Source: Hypomyces perniciosus
Taxonomy: Eukaryota; Ascomycota; Sordariomycetes; Hypocreales; Hypocreaceae
Length of the DNA: 64,000 nt
Assembly (NCBI GenBank): GCA_008477525.1
Contig: SPDT01000002.1
Coordinates: 2,852,001-2,916,000, forward strand
Direction: 5' to 3'
Shown here piece after piece: positions 1 to 15,736 of this stretch. The first letter of the stretch is position 1; the number at the start of each line of letters is the position of its first letter. The position numbers and the translations under genes were made by a program. The notes beneath the pieces are model-generated. The model searched no databases. It was given only the letters and a program-made list of their open reading frames with translations, and had not been told where the DNA came from.

Positions 1-1442
1 ATTTGATAAAGTCGGCTGGCTCGACGCCACTTGGGTACGCCGCTTCTTGTAAAGTGCGAGCGCAATGGATCCCAACGACACTCTCCTCTCACCCACATTA
101 CTCCGCCTCCAACCGTATTATACCACTCACGACTTGATGAACACGACTACATACACCAATATGGCATCTAGCGATTTTGTTTTGCATCATGTGGATCTTT
201 GCTTCTGTCTCCCTTTTTTGCTTTCACGGCCCCTCTCGCGGCACTTGGAGCTGTTGACAGTGGATTTTTTTCCATCAACTCTCGAATTGCCAATGCGATT
301 GGACATGTTCATTTTTTTCCTCTCCCAGTTTATTTCTTTGAACCATTTCATGGATACGACCTATTTGGCATAACGGGAACTGTTTTTTTGGGAGGTACAT
401 ACACCAGAACATTAGGGGCTTTTTCACCATGATACCCGGAGGGCGACATACACTTGACCAAGATGGCGACCACGTCACTCCACCCAATTTTTCTTGCTTT
501 CCTTTGTCCTTCTCCCCAGGGGGTTTTCTTCTTTTTGAATTTTTTTTTCCCGTCAGGGCCTAGTTGCCACTGATGAGAATGCTTGGTCTCAGGATACGGT
601 TACGGACGGAGGCAGGGCGGGGTATGCATGTACGGCGTTTTGTTTTAGCATCGCTTGGCTGGTTGACATGAGGTTTATCTGGATCATTCCACGGATTTGC
701 ATTCAAGGCTGATCAGCCTGGATGCTGGAGGAAGAGATACGGGCTTGCAGTCGCATTCCCTTGGTTGCCATAGATTGTCAAGAGTCTACCTGGCTGGCTT
801 GTCGGTGTGTTGGCTGAGGAGTTCCCTTGGGGCTTTCTCAACCAGGGATGGTGTGTGGTGGCCGCTTTTTTTACGTGGTCTGAAGGAGCCAGTGGCATAC
901 CACTCGGCAGAGTTTGGGGAAATGTGGCGGGGAGATGAACACGACAGCAGTTTAGGCCGACAACTATGTGTCAATCAAATTTACTCTTTAGGAATATCCT
1001 CTGACATCATGGCATGTGAATTGTCCCAGGCTGCGTCATCGAGGCAAGTCATTAGTACGGCGCAGGAATAATAGCAGTAGCAGCAGCAGCATCTGGTTTA
1101 TGCCTTTTTTTATCATCCTTATCGCTCTCAGCCCTACAAACGGGGGTTCCGCAGGGGCGATCGCCAGGCGTGCAGCGGGAAGCAACTCTGGAGGGGGGCG
1201 TTATCAAGAGGCATGGTTTAAACTTATCAGTTGCAGCAAACAAAGCCAGGGGGGGTGAGATGGAGGCCGATGGTACGTACCGTCCGGCCGGGGCTCCGGA
1301 GGCGAGTCTCCACTTCGGAGGGAGACCGGAGCGGCAAGGAAGAAGCTAGAAGCAGGAACTCGGGAGTTTCGCTCCGAACACGTGTCTCTCATTTCATCCT
1401 TCCGTCATGGAGGCGACATCTCTGTCAACGATGATCCATTGA
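1..1442. other. Left-edge stretch without a supported gene
   Basis: I see no convincing gene here. Several open frames of 60-125 codons exist on both strands (for example plus 697-1071), but none has a recognisable domain or coherent splice signals. A short AGC-type microsatellite lies near 1070-1092. The left end could hold the untranslated end of a gene outside the window. Confidence 0.5.
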
Positions 1443-1640
1443 TTCATAATTGAGTCTACGACACAATGGAGCTCTGTGTTGGTTGCGATTACTGATGAGT
1501 TGGACAAAAGAAAGAGAAGAGTGTCTCTGTATACTGGTGAGGATATGGCGAGTGCGGTGTTGTTTATTGTGACGAATCAGTATCTTGTTGGACAGACGGT
1601 GGTTGTGGATGGGGGGTATACGCTGGCCTTGGGGGAGTAA
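1443..1640 (+). pseudogene. 3' remnant of a short-chain dehydrogenase/reductase gene
   Basis: The plus frame ending at the TAA at 1638-1640 reads as the C-terminal end of a classical short-chain dehydrogenase/reductase (SDR). A residue run GEDMASAVLFIVTNQYLVG is followed by the family-typical QTVVVDGG just before the end. The frame is closed upstream by a TGA at 1440-1442. No Rossmann GxxxGxG motif or Ser-Tyr-Lys catalytic region is visible upstream, so only about the last 65 residues survive. I infer a truncated relic of an NAD(P)-dependent oxidoreductase gene. An exon joined by introns to an unrecognised upstream part is possible but less likely. Confidence 0.6.
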
Positions 1641-2002
1641 GCGATGATAACTGAGAGTCAATATCGAACATGTCAAGGACGCAGACGACAGAGTCTTCGA
1701 GAGTCTTGTGATATGATAAGGACGTTGGCCTTCCACTCCGAGCTCTTGAGCCCCTGAGCCCCTCGCCGGATTCTTCTAACTGTACACTACCATACGCCCT
1801 CGTTTACTTGCAAACGGCGCCATCCCACCTATGTATGAGCGCAATATCAGACAATAATCAAATCAACCAGTATTTTACAATGGCATCTTCTTTGCCGCAT
1901 CATCGCACTTCAATATGCTGTACCGCCGCAATCCACTTCTTCTCATCCGCCCTAAACCTCCAGTTAGCTTTTCGTTGCTCTGCATCCAGACAGCTAGGCC
2001 AC
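1641..2002. other. Intergenic stretch, golgin 3' side
   Basis: There is no gene here. It separates the SDR remnant from the stop codon of the minus-strand golgin and probably holds the golgin 3' untranslated region. Confidence 0.5.
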
Positions 2003-5000
2003 TTACTTGTCAAACTTGAGCAACTTGCCCAACACTGGCACCAGCTGCGCCCTCAGCTTGTTGTCCTTCTGCTCCAGGAACTGCAGCAGAATGGTCTTCA
2101 GGTACATTGTGTCTGGCGACGACCCTCCGTTGACGCCACTACGCGTCGAGTCCATGGAGCTTCGGCTGGAACTGGCCACTGTTGAGGAGGACGCCAGCTT
2201 TGCCTGCGCGACCTTGAGATCCTTGGCCAGCTTTTCGTATCGCAGCCGCGAATCATCGAGCACCTTGCGTAGATCGGCGCGTTGCTTCTCGCCGTCACGC
2301 ATCTGACGCTCGGATGCGTCCAGGGCGGTTCGAAGCTGAGAGACTGTCCCTCGCATCTCCTCCGTCTCAGCCTCGACTTTGGATTCCACTGCCTCCAGCT
2401 CCTCCCTGCGGCGGCGCCAGTCCTTTTCCCGCTGCTCCAGTTCATCACGCTCATGTTCCAGCGTCTTCACCTCCCGTTCCAGTTCTCGGATCTTCGACTT
2501 GAGCTCTTCCGTCTCTCGGGCCCTTCTCCTCGCGAGGGTACTCGACTCGTCCTCGATCCGCTCGCGCTCCTCGATCGCCGCCTCCATTCGTGCTCGCATC
2601 TCCCTGACCTTGGTATCCGCGCGCTCGTCCACGTCCGCGAGAAGTCGGCGCATTGTCTCTCCTTCCCGTGTGCGCTCCTGGAGCAGTCGTTGCACCTCAG
2701 CCACTTCTTCCTCCAGCGACTCGGCCTGTGACTGTGCCTCTTTGAGCTGCACTGACATTTCGGCAGTCTGGTCTCGCATGCTGCTCAGCAGACCCTGGGC
2801 ATTGGCGTATAGTTGCGTCTTGAAGTCAACTTCCTCCTGGGCTGCTGTCTTCTCCCGCCTCAGCTTGTGCATCTGCTCCTCCAGCTCCGCAACACGTGGG
2901 CGTAGTTTGTTCAATTCGCCCTGCACCCTCTGCAGCTCTCGCTCGGCCTTTTCTGCCTTGGAGCTCAGCTCAATCTTCTCCGCCTCTGCGCGCCTGAGAT
3001 CGCGTCCTGACACACGTTGAGCGTCTTCCAGTCGCGCCTTAGCGGTGCCCTCGGCCGCAAGCTTCTCTTGCAGATTCTTCACCTCCGTGTCACGGTCTGA
3101 TGCGATCTGCTGAGCACGGGTCAAGTCCCGCCTAAGGTCCTTCTCCTTCTTCTCCATCTCCTTCAACTCCTTCGTCTTCGCTGCCAGCTCCTCTTTTGTC
3201 GCCTTGAGAGTGACTGAATCTTGCCTAAGACTCTTCATTTCTGGCTGCGCCTTCTGCAAAATCTCGCGCAGCTCCGCTGCGTCTTTGAACCGAGTTTGCG
3301 CTAGCTGCTGGGCGGCACCAAGATCCGACTGCAATGTGGCCGACTTGTCCTTCAGGTCCTCGTACTCCTTTTGAAGGGCCTCCATTTCGGCTTGTAGCTT
3401 GGTGTTCGCCTGGGTATTTGAGCCCAGAGAGGCGATCTTCTCTTCCAAGGTTGCGATTTGCGCCTTCAATTCCGCCTTCTCGCGCTGCAAATCCTTGATC
3501 TTCTCCTTGTCTTCAACATGATCTTGACCAATGTTGATGAGGTTCTCCTGTAGAGTCTCAATCTCCTCGCGAAGATCCTCTTCTGTCTTTCTCCTCTTGG
3601 ATAATCGCTCGATCTCTTTGTCCTTATCAGCGATTTCCTCCTTGAGTTTAAAGATCTCCACTTCCAGTGCTGTGTTGTCAGGTCCTTCAGCAGACTCAGT
3701 TGGGGCTTCGTCTGCGACCTCGCTTGGCTCGGTTTCCACCACCTCAACCGCTGGTGCAGAAGCTGCACCACCCTTGCCCTTCTTCTTCCTATTGTTCTTC
3801 TTTTTCAAGCCGCCACCAGGTGCTGCAGGTGTAGCCTTGGGAGGTTGGGGAGAAGATGCCGCTGTTGAGGGCGCCGTTGGAGTCAGGGGTTGAGAATTGA
3901 GCTTCTTAGTCAGCTCCTCGATCTTGCTCTGGCTATCTGACTTGTCCTTCTTTAGAGATTCGATTTGAGTCGTAAGATTATCGATGAGTTTCCTGGAGAT
4001 GGCCTTTGCGTTTGTAGCCTTGGTGAGTTCCACATCTAGGTCGCTGGCTCGCTTATCGGATTCCGCCAGTGAAGCCTTTATCTCTTTGACCTTTGATGAA
4101 CCAGTAGTCTTTTCCTCGTCCAATTTAGCCTCTAGTTCCTTGAGCTGTGCCTGAGATTTCTCGAGTCTTTCCGTTAGGCTGGATATATCCTTAGTCCTCG
4201 CGTCCAGCTGTGTCTGTAGAGCGCCCTGCGAAGCCGACGCTTCACGAGATTCGCTAAGCTCTCTAGCTGATTTCTCCAGACTCTCCGCCAAACCAGCACT
4301 GCTCTCCTTGACTGCAGAAAGCTCCTGTTTCAGGCCATCCACTTCTGACTTGAGCTTCTCAATCTCTTCGGCCTTTGAGGCAGCATCGGCCTGAAGTTGG
4401 GGGATCTCATCATCGTAGGAAAAGAAGTCTTCGTTCGCCTCTTTAGATACCTTAGATGCGGACTTGTCTTTGTCATCGTCTTGATCATCGTCAGGCTTCT
4501 TGTCGTCCGTCGCTGTCTCTGTTGGCTTGGCAGCCTTGAGAGCATCGAGTTCTTCCTGCAACGCCTTCAATTTCTCTTCGCTCTCTTCATTCTTCTTCTT
4601 GAACTCGTTTTTCTCAGCTGACACCCTCTTGAGCTCATCCATCACCATGTCTCCCTTGAGTTTCAATTGGTTTAGGTACTCGACTAGGGCCTCTGGATCA
4701 GCGATGGAGGTGAGCGCGGTGTTCTCACGAAGGGCCTTTTCGAACGGCTCGATCGCTGTGGCACGCCGGTGGGCAACTCGGTATGAACGTAGAAGCTCTG
4801 CGGGAGATGTTAGTCTGTCTCAATCTTATACCCATCAGCGGACGAATGAAATAGGAGCCCACCAGGGTATGTTGATTCAAGCTTCTCGAGCTTGCGCAAC
4901 CGTTGTCTGATTTCCGGGGTCAATGCCGAGCCAGCCTTGTTGGCCTGGCCAGCACCTCCATCTCCAGCATTGCTGTTGTCGCGTGCTTCGTCCTCTTTGG

Positions 5001-5441
5001 CCTCGTTGCCCTCATTCGTCTTCTCGTCAGCCCCTGACTTTCCAGTAGCCGACTCCCCATTCGGCGCGTCCTTCTCGGGTACAGCTGGAGGCTTCGGCGT
5101 TCCGGCTCGACTCGGCTCGTCGCTATCATCGATGACGAAAGCTGCTTCAAAGACGGCAGGATCAGGGTTCTGCGCGGCATCTCCAGCATCGACACTCGAG
5201 TCTTTAGGTCGAGGTCGCCGTCCAGAAGTACTGTCGTTCCTACGCGATGACGTCGAGCCAGACCTGGAAAGGGATGGTGTCTCCAGGGACTTCTGCCGCG
5301 CCTGTTCCTCGGCAATGGTGCGGTCGATGGCGCCTCTTATTCTCTATTGATTCCACATTCCGGTCAGCAAACAGAAATGCCAACCCAACCACTTCGTGCG
5401 TTTTGGCTCAGGGGCGCATAGGAGAAACCGACTTGGAACAT
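2003..5441 (-). CDS. GRIP-domain golgin (Imh1-like), three exons
   Basis: This encodes a long coiled-coil tether of the trans-Golgi network. I read three coding exons: 5433-5441 (ATG TTC CAA only), 4863-5343 and 2003-4797, giving about 1094 residues. Residues 4-15 (RIRGAIDRTIAE) and the segment joined across the second intron (LEKLESTYP to ELLRSYRVAHRR) match the N-terminal pattern of fungal GRIP golgins. The rest is almost continuous Glu/Lys/Leu heptad coiled coil, interrupted by an Ala/Pro/Lys-rich linker with a KKKNNRKKKGKGG stretch. The last 40 residues are a GRIP domain with the conserved Tyr-Leu-Lys (YLKTILLQFLE); in this family GRIP binds Arl1-GTP at the Golgi. Introns are 4798-4862 and 5344-5432. 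The first has an unusual GTCGGT donor but a good CTGAC branch site, so the 9-nt start exon is the least certain part. Confidence 0.9.
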
Positions 5442-6414
5442 GATGGATCCGTGGTGACCGTGATTGGCCGGGGTGCGAAGCAAGAAATGGAGAGTTCGAC
5501 CATAAGGGAAATCGTTTGAACAGAGAGACGCAGCGCGGCGCAAGAAAAGGCAAGCTGAGGCGTATCAGATGGCCTCGCGCAGGAGCATAATTGCTGTGTT
5601 TCGCGATGTTTCCCAGAAGATGACAGCCTTAGCCTCAACAACTCAGCCTCCTTCCTCTTGGTGAGAGGAGGCTGCAGCAGGTGGGCTACCGGTGCTTTGG
5701 GCTTAGCGCCATTCACGAGTTATTCAGCAATGGCCGAAAGAGGCAGTATAATACGAGGTGAGGTACTCCGTATTCCGGGTAGTGATTGGGTTAGGCACAA
5801 GGACATGTTTGAATGAAATAGTATCCTGAAATATATACATATATACAAATGAGGGAAAGACGGATATCATATATCATACTAGTGAGTTGTATATTTTATG
5901 GTGAACAGGTATTTCGAGGGTATTATTTATGATACTAAATTCTAGTAGTATGTATGTATTACGACGAGTAGCTTTCCGCATAATAGTCCAAATGATTTAT
6001 ATGTGCCTCGTATGGATTGTTTATATAGTTTATATCTTGTTTTCACGCACTTCAAGTCTCCAAATGATTGATTGGTTTTATTTATTTTCTACTCATCCCT
6101 GATACGTCAGAGTAATGCAGTCAGTCATTCGATTTCCTAGTGGTTATACGTCTCTTGTTTGCTATCTTGACCTCGTATGCATACATACCTACATTCCAAA
6201 GAGCGGGGGATTTTATGTATGATTCTTACCTGCATATATAGGTACGCATGACTTGCCAGTGGCGAGGCTGAACCTACTTGCCACCAACAGCTGAATACCT
6301 ATTTTGATTCAGTCTCACATAATATTTATGTATGTCTGATCTCGCCTCCGCACTCTCTCCAACTCGCCATCAGTCCGGACACCTCTGCCGTCCAGAAGCT
6401 GAGCATCGCCCAGA
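5442..6414. other. Divergent intergenic region between golgin and F-box/ankyrin gene
   Basis: This holds the upstream regions of the minus-strand golgin and the plus-strand ankyrin gene. The middle (about 5810-6330) is A+T-rich. One TACTCCGTA word lies at 5764-5772. I see no gene. Confidence 0.5.
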
Positions 6415-8271
6415 ATGCTGTTGTTTGACTTGCCAGACGAAGTGCTGGAGGCCATCGGCAAGGCCCTGACAGAGGATGCCGACATTGCAGCACTTGTTCT
6501 GACCAGCCGCCGGCTCTGCTCTATTTTCGGCGACTATCTGTATCGCCATAACGAGAGCTGTAGCGAGGCAGCGGCCTTGTTCTGGGCTGCCGAACATGGC
6601 CGAGAGGAGACGCTTCGACGGGGCATGGAGGCTGGAGTCACAGTTCGTGATCATCCCAACCTGCTTTCTGTAGCTGTGACGCATGGACGCGTGGCCATCA
6701 TCAAGACTCTTCTTGCTGTTGATGGCCTCGATCCCAATGCCGAGGACGAAGACGGGTGGACGCCGTTGGGCCTTGCGGTGAACAAAGGTCATCTCGAAGT
6801 TACCAAGATCCTCGTGGAGCACGGCATCAACATCTCGCAACTTACTCGAGGAGGCTGGACGCTGGTCAATGTCGCCGCCCACAGGGGGCATTACCACATC
6901 TTCAAGCTTCTTGTGGACCATGGAGCCGACATCTCTGCCCGGAGTGAAAATGGCTGGTCGCCACTTAAATCGGCAGCATGCGGCGGCTTTGTCGATATCG
7001 TCGAGTTGCTTCTCAACAATGGCGCCGACATCACTGTGACAAGCAACGTTGGCTGGACATCACTGCATTCGGCAGCGAATGCCGGACACACCGACGTGGT
7101 GGAGCTGCTTCTCAACCACGGCGCCGATACCACCATCGCGGCCCACGAAGGCTGGACGGCTTTGACTCTGGCGGCCGACAAGGGCAGACTCAAAGCCGTC
7201 AAGTTACTCGTTGAGAAAGGCGCCGACATCGAGCTTGCTTGCGGCAACGGCTGGACTGCGCTTTGCTTGGCCGCAGACCATGGCCAGGTGGCCATCATGA
7301 AGGTGCTTCTTGACCGTGGCGCGACAACCGGATGCAAAGCAGAGGGGGGATGGTCGGCTCTCACACTGGCTGCAAACAACGGGCATCTCGCAGCGGTGGA
7401 GACGCTTCTCGATTATGGCGCAGACATCGAGATTGCGACGAATGCAGGATGGACAGCACTCATGTCAGCCTCAGACAATGGACATGTTGAGATCGTCAAG
7501 CTGCTTCTCGAAAAAGGTGCCAATATCGAGGCTGCAAGCGAGAACAAATGGACAGCGTTGTTCACAGCCACAGACAGCGGTCACACGGATATTATCAAGC
7601 TGCTTCTGGAACACGGGGCCAACAGCATGGCTGTCAACAGAGGCAATCAGACGCCGGGGCTCAGGGCAGCCCATGTGGGAAGTCTTGTAGCCATCGAGCT
7701 GTTCCTCAAAGCGCCGGACTTTGAAGTCGACCAGATGGACAACCAGGCCCGGACGCCGCTCTTCCATGCAGCCATGCGCGGACACGCCGACGTTTTGCAA
7801 GCGTTGCTCCCCCATAGCAAGGCGAAAAATACCAAGGACCGGTACGGCACCACTCCCATTGTCGCGGCGACCAGGAACGGACATGATGAGGTGGTTGAGC
7901 TGTTGATGAAGCACGGCTGCGCGGATCTGGAGGCGAAAGACATCTTTGGCAGCACCCTCCTAGCAACAGCCCAAAGGAGCGGAAGCGAGCGACTCATCGA
8001 GATGCTACGGAAACACGCTGAGCAAACCAGCGTGGAGGTTCCGGATGCGGATCCAGCGGACCAGGGCCGCGAATACGTGTTTGAACCAGATTCATGTTGG
8101 TGCGATGCGTGTTGTCGATGTACGGTGCATGGCACCGCGTCTTTCGTTTGCGATTTGTGTGATGGAGGCGGCTTTGTCATCTGCTCAGAGTGCGCTGATG
8201 CGGGTCTTCAATGCCAGGATGAGACGCACAGTTGGAGGCCCCATCAGTGTGCTCGAAGCGGCGGAGGGTGA
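6415..8271 (+). CDS. F-box / ankyrin-repeat protein with C-terminal zinc finger
   Basis: This is a single exon of 618 residues. Residues about 3-40 (LLFDLPDEVLEAIGKAL...) look like an F-box, the Skp1-binding segment of SCF ubiquitin ligases. Residues about 80-545 hold roughly fourteen ankyrin repeats. Many share an unusual core with Gly-Trp-Thr/Ser where TPL is typical, followed by ALxLAAxxGHxxxVxLLLxxGADI. The C-terminus has closely spaced cysteines (CWCDACCRC, CDLC, CSEC, then Cys...His...His...Cys), resembling the ZZ-like zinc finger seen at the ends of fungal NACHT/ankyrin proteins. The repeats are near-identical in DNA as well, suggesting recent unit duplication. A role as a substrate receptor or recognition protein is inference; the partner is unknown. 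The ATG at 6415 is the first in frame and begins the F-box directly. Confidence 0.88.
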   Translation: MLLFDLPDEVLEAIGKALTEDADIAALVLTSRRLCSIFGDYLYRHNESCSEAAALFWAAEHGREETLRRGMEAGVTVRDHPNLLSVAVTHGRVAIIKTLLAVDGLDPNAEDEDGWTPLGLAVNKGHLEVTKILVEHGINISQLTRGGWTLVNVAAHRGHYHIFKLLVDHGADISARSENGWSPLKSAACGGFVDIVELLLNNGADITVTSNVGWTSLHSAANAGHTDVVELLLNHGADTTIAAHEGWTALTLAADKGRLKAVKLLVEKGADIELACGNGWTALCLAADHGQVAIMKVLLDRGATTGCKAEGGWSALTLAANNGHLAAVETLLDYGADIEIATNAGWTALMSASDNGHVEIVKLLLEKGANIEAASENKWTALFTATDSGHTDIIKLLLEHGANSMAVNRGNQTPGLRAAHVGSLVAIELFLKAPDFEVDQMDNQARTPLFHAAMRGHADVLQALLPHSKAKNTKDRYGTTPIVAATRNGHDEVVELLMKHGCADLEAKDIFGSTLLATAQRSGSERLIEMLRKHAEQTSVEVPDADPADQGREYVFEPDSCWCDACCRCTVHGTASFVCDLCDGGGFVICSECADAGLQCQDETHSWRPHQCARSGGG

Positions 8272-9036
8272 GCAGTGAGGCCTGAAAGTGGAGGTGTATG
8301 GGCTGGATGGATGGATGGATGGATGGACATGGGCTCGGATTTAGTTGAATAAGATGAAGATGATGCTGATGCTTATTGAAGATGAAGATGATGATGACCT
8401 TTGGGTTGATGGGGGGACGTTGATAGGTACGGATATTTTGTAGGTATTCAAAGTTATTTATGGTACGAATTTTATGAGTATATGAAGATAGCTAATAGAC
8501 ATCTTACGGCCATGAATACAGTCTCTTCTTAGTAAAAAAGCAGCAACACTGGCAGTTTACTTTCTCATCCAGCGTCTCTTGAATGAATTCCAAGGGTTAG
8601 GTGTAATACTAATACGGAATACGGATACTATCCCACAAGTGGCTTGACTCTGGAGCGTAGTAGTATGTACTACGGAGTACATAGTACGGAGTACATACAT
8701 ACAACTGTGGCTAATGTGGGGTAATTGTGGCTGAGACGCTTGGGCCGCCACCAAGCCCCGCCACCCACCTGCCCAATGGAGTCACCGCCCGCTCCTTTTG
8801 GCCACTCAGGCTCATCTGCTGTCCAAACTGCCAATCTGTCTGTTAGTATCTCCATCTTGTGAATGCGAAGCTGCCAGACTGCAGATCTGGCCTTTCGCAC
8901 CTTTTCCAGCTGCGCTTCTTTAAAGCGCCAGCTCTGAAACACTGCCTTACCCTTCTCCTCCTTCTCCTCCTTCTCCTCACCCTCGTCTCCAATTATTAGG
9001 CCTTTGGGCCTGGACTTGTCCGAGAATCCGCACAAG
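8272..9036. other. Intergenic region with simple repeats and lunapark promoter
   Basis: A TGGA microsatellite lies at 8303-8328 and GATGAAGATG-type repeats follow at about 8350-8395. Two TACGGAGTA words sit 14 bp apart at 8671-8679 and 8685-8693. A CTCCTTCTCC pyrimidine tract at about 8953-8990 lies just upstream of the lunapark ATG and is a typical fungal core-promoter feature. I see no gene. Confidence 0.5.
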
Positions 9037-10277
9037 ATGGTCTCCTTCTGGCCCTGGGGGGTTCGTTCACATGCTAACCGAGACCATCGACAACGAGAGC
9101 ATATTTGGCTGACAACATGAAAACCAGGGCGGTGATTCCTCCCCAGCCGGTTTCGAAAAGGTGCTCTCCGCGCTTTCGACCAAGATCGCCGACACACAGG
9201 CCCGTCTCGAGCGGATGCGCCTGAGATCCCGCAAGGCCAAGGTCCTCGGCACGCTCTACCTTTCCTTTGCTTACCTTGTCTACGCCATTGTCCTGTTGCT
9301 AGTTGTTGGGTATAAGAACCTGGGAGCTTACGAATGGACTGGAATGGCTGGTGGACCAGTCCTGTAAGTTCCAAAGCGCGTTGCAAACGGATGCCCACCC
9401 CCCACCTCCTCCTGAGGTAACTAACACGTTGGTGTCGCACAGAATCTACACAGCGCGAGTGATCATCACCAGCTACTACACCTTCCGTACCGAGAGCTTA
9501 GAAACCCAGCTGCATGAGCAGGAAGATGAGCGCGCAAAGACGATCCAGAAGCTCAAGGATGCGACCAAATACGACTCCACCATGGAACTTATCGAGAAAT
9601 ACGGAGGAGAAGACAGCAGGCCCAGGAGCAGGCAGCAAGAGGGCCCCGAAGACTCCCTTGAGGGGAAGCCACAGGCTGGTCAAGTCACCACCCCTAGCCG
9701 TACGAACATGCTGCCCCCTCCAACAGCCAATATCCAGCGACGAGACGGCCCTCCCAGTCGCCCGGTGACACCACAGGTCCCTTCGCCAAACTCTCTCGAC
9801 CCCACGGCCGAATTCGCCCCTAACGCCTTCAACCACTCACTTCCTCCCCAAGACCTATCGGGTCATTATTACGATACTTCGTTTGCACCAGCAGAGTCGC
9901 ACTGGTACGATCGCATCTTTGACGTCCTGCTCGGCGAGGATGAGACCGCCGCCAAGAACCGAATCGTGCTCATATGCTGTGTCTGCCGCCTCGTCAACGG
10001 CCAAGCCCCTCCTGGAACCAAGAGCCTTGCTGAGCTGGGTATCTGGAAATGCATGGCTTGTGGCAAAGCAAATGGTCAGATGGACGAGGGCAAGCGCATC
10101 GTCAGGGAAGTGCTTGCAAAGGCTGAGAAGGGGCAAGACCAAGGGGACGATGCAGATGATGTGGATGATGAACTAGTCACGATAGAGAACGTGGATGCGG
10201 AGACTTCAAGCACCGGGGTTGATACTGATGGGCCGGCGGCTACCGTCAAGGCACGTCGAGCCAAGGGCAATAAGTAA
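9037..10277 (+). CDS. Lunapark family ER three-way-junction protein
   Basis: The exons 9037-9060, 9128-9363 and 9443-10277 give 364 residues. The protein starts MVSFWPWG, as lunapark proteins do. A coiled stretch (STKIADTQARLERMRLRSRKA) precedes two membrane segments at about residues 50-71 and 80-101, flanking a short loop. A second coiled segment (LETQLHEQEDERAKTIQKLK) and a Pro/Ser-rich linker follow. The C-terminal zinc ribbon has C265-x2-C268 and C290-x2-C293, the last pair in CMACGKANG. In this family the protein sits in the ER membrane with both ends cytosolic and stabilises tubule junctions. The introns (67 and 79 bp) have GTTCGT and GTAAGT donors and CAG acceptors in phase. The acidic tail ends in a Lys/Arg-rich stretch. 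Confidence 0.93.
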
Positions 10278-10919
10278 GGGGCCAGCCAGCCAGCCAGCCG
10301 AAGGCGAACAACCAAGTGTTTGGTTTCATGTCTGGAGAGAGGGCAAAGGCCTAGAGATATCAGGCGTTCCATATCTCCTCTGTCATTACCGGTGTGATTG
10401 ATACCCAGGATTGGGCAGCATGGGTCGGTCATTGAATAATATTGCCAAAATTAATAGTAAAGTAGAAAAGGGGATGAATTGTGCAGTCAATAAACAATGT
10501 CAAGCACGCAACGCCAGAGACTAGAGGCATGGCCGGAAGAAAAAAAGAAAGAAGAGGAAAAAAAAATTGATACGGTCATGTCGCAGAGTCTATCTATCGT
10601 TGGCTTTCCATACATTCCCAATCGTTGCCGTCGTTCCTTTCATCCATCAACCACGCCACCTTGTTTCCTCCGCTCCTCATCACACCAACACATCTACACC
10701 CTACCTTACCTATATCCTACCCCATGTGATGCTGCAACATCATTCATCCAGACAGGAGAGACCTCCCCGAGTCCCAGTCCCCTCACCTCACCTTGTAGCA
10801 ACCAGGGCCAAAGCCCAGTTCAGACGCGTGAGCAATAGGGTGAGCGCGGCAAGAAGGAGGAAGGATGCGGTCCATGGCGTGTGCTGCGGCTTGCCCTCGT
10901 CCGTGAGTCGACCAATTCC
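10278..10919. other. Convergent 3' intergenic region
   Basis: This lies between the ends of lunapark (plus) and the SRPK kinase (minus). It contains a CAGC repeat at about 10282-10302, an A-rich tract near 10540-10567 and pyrimidine-rich sequence at 10620-10800. Open frames here have no recognisable content. Confidence 0.5.
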
Positions 10920-14761
<3,842 letters not shown>

Positions 14762-15736
14762 GGTTGCTGTTGTGCTGTTGTGCTGTTTTGGTGGTGGTGG
14801 TGGTGGTTGCTATCGCAAGAGATCTGATCTGATATGGGGGTTGTACGGAATGCGTGGCTGATGCGCTTTTTGCAGCCGCCCGCTGTTGTTGTGGTGATGA
14901 TGGGTGATGATTTGGATGTTGATGGCGAATACCTATGCTGACAGGCTGTCTATCCGTCGATATGTTTGGACATGCTTGTGCTATATGATACCGTCGGCGT
15001 CAAGGGTTTTTGTCGGCGAGATTGCTAAGCCAAGATGTGTTGCGCAGCCGGTTACGATGGAATGAGGCTCGAAAGATCGACTGACTGTCTGTCTATCTGT
15101 CTTGTCCGTTCGTTATGGTGGCTACCTTATCCGCTTCGCGAGCCGCCTAATTATCGCGCGCGCGCTCTTGTGGCGGGTGTGTGGTGGACGTGTGGCGGGG
15201 GCACGTCAACTGTGGCAACTACTGTGGCAATGCTAGATTGACTTTTTAATAATAATTGTGTAAAAATAAAAAAAACTAAAAAAAAAAAAAACTCATGTCA
15301 CTAATAGAACTGATAAAACTAATAAAAGAAGAATATTTCTTCATGTTCGTACGCAGACAACGTGGTCTCAGTGTCGGCCTGGGCTGCGACCAGCTTGATA
15401 CAATTTCGTCATCGCGACTTTGCCCTTCAATTCGATCCTGCCCAAGCCACATCCATCCTTCTACTCCACACATAAGATCGAGAGACTAGGGATCGAAAAA
15501 ACCAAGAAAGAAGCCAATCTTGATTCAAAGTTCTATTTTTGGGTTTTTTTTATCAGTAGTACGGAGTAGTTGATAGTACTTCGTAGTACTCCGTATATTA
15601 AGGTAGTAGGAGCAACTTTTGACTGGTGGGTGGACGCCTGCAATGACGCACGTGATCTCGTGTGTATTACCTTGCCTCAGCCACGCTTCTCTTATCTTCG
15701 TCCTCCGCCCCTCTCTGCTTCACGCGTTAATCCATC
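14762..15736. other. Divergent intergenic region with A-tracts and 9-bp words
   Basis: No gene is seen. The stretch includes a GT-rich segment (about 14785-14815), an A-rich segment at about 15245-15295 and a triple occurrence of the 9-bp word: TACGGAGTA at 15560, TACTTCGTA at 15577 and TACTCCGTA at 15587. It would carry the promoters of the SRPK gene (leftward) and the coiled-coil gene (rightward). Confidence 0.5.

Noticed and set aside
697..1071. 124-codon plus-strand frame
   Set aside because: No domain, no homology pattern I recognise, low-complexity start; kept only as part of an unassigned stretch.
8670..9440. 256-codon minus-strand frame over the lunapark 5' part
   Set aside because: Composition is unnatural and it overlaps well-supported lunapark exons; no domain.
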